Assembly: GCA_910586375.1 (NCBI GenBank)
Contig: CAJUIE010000106.1
Span: forward strand, 1 to 5,880
Length of the DNA: 5,880 bases
Reading direction: 5' to 3'
Origin: an uncultured Alistipes sp.
GTDB lineage: Bacteria; Bacteroidota; Bacteroidia; Bacteroidales; Rikenellaceae
Numbering within the stretch: position 1 is the stretch's first letter; every line of letters begins with the position of its first letter. The notes beneath the pieces were generated by a model. It was not told where the DNA came from and searched no databases. It was given only the letters and a program-made list of their open reading frames with translations. Below, in pieces: positions 5,819 to 5,880 of the stretch. The translations under genes were made by a program, and so were the position numbers.

Positions 5819-5880
5819 ACTAATAGGGCAGTATTGCTTTATAGTGTAAAGAATCCGGCGACGTTCATTTATTATTCGTC

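Noticed and set aside
5821..5880. Possible promoter for a downstream gene in the A/T-richer end
   Set aside because: No TTTG plus TAnnTTTG pair is present on either strand and the downstream gene lies outside the window.

Overview
The window is a GC-rich stretch of chromosomal core genes, all on the + strand. The best guess for its source is the phylum Bacteroidota, order Bacteroidales, possibly an Alistipes-like (Rikenellaceae) genome. Three things point there. None of the four complete genes has a Shine-Dalgarno sequence; their leaders are A-, C- or A/T-rich instead, as is usual in Bacteroidota. The MnmG, YbeY and EnvC-like proteins look like the Bacteroidetes versions of their families. 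The gene pair TPR lipoprotein-like or secreted protein plus EnvC-like protein is familiar from Bacteroidales. The genus is inferred from GC content and general resemblance, and no search was run.

Layout: 1-102 is the C-terminal end of pheS (phenylalanyl-tRNA synthetase alpha). 103-285 is a GC-rich intergenic region with a G9 tract and two adjacent hairpins. 286-2064 encodes a secreted TPR-repeat protein, followed after 12 nt by 2077-3201, an EnvC-like coiled-coil protein with a degenerate LytM domain. 3202-3344 is a second intergenic region, which again begins with a G9 tract just after a stop codon. 3345-3770 is ybeY, followed after 5 nt by 3776-5659, mnmG. 5660-5880 is non-coding and dense in palindromes: a 14-bp perfect parS-like palindrome, a small hairpin, and a 65-nt branched inverted repeat. 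The last 60 bases are A/T-richer; I see no gene, consensus Bacteroidetes promoter (TTTG / TAnnTTTG) or U-tract terminator in them.

Functionally there are two likely transcription units. The TPR/EnvC-like pair probably acts in the cell envelope, with the EnvC-like protein predicted to activate a peptidoglycan amidase rather than cut peptidoglycan itself. The ybeY-mnmG pair serves translation: 16S rRNA maturation and ribosome quality control, and tRNA wobble-uridine modification. pheS upstream is also a translation gene.

The most notable non-coding signal is the parS-like site 48 bp past the mnmG stop. If real, it is a ParB-binding centromere site and suggests the window lies near the replication origin. 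No wholly new system is evident; the unusual content is in the intergenic DNA.
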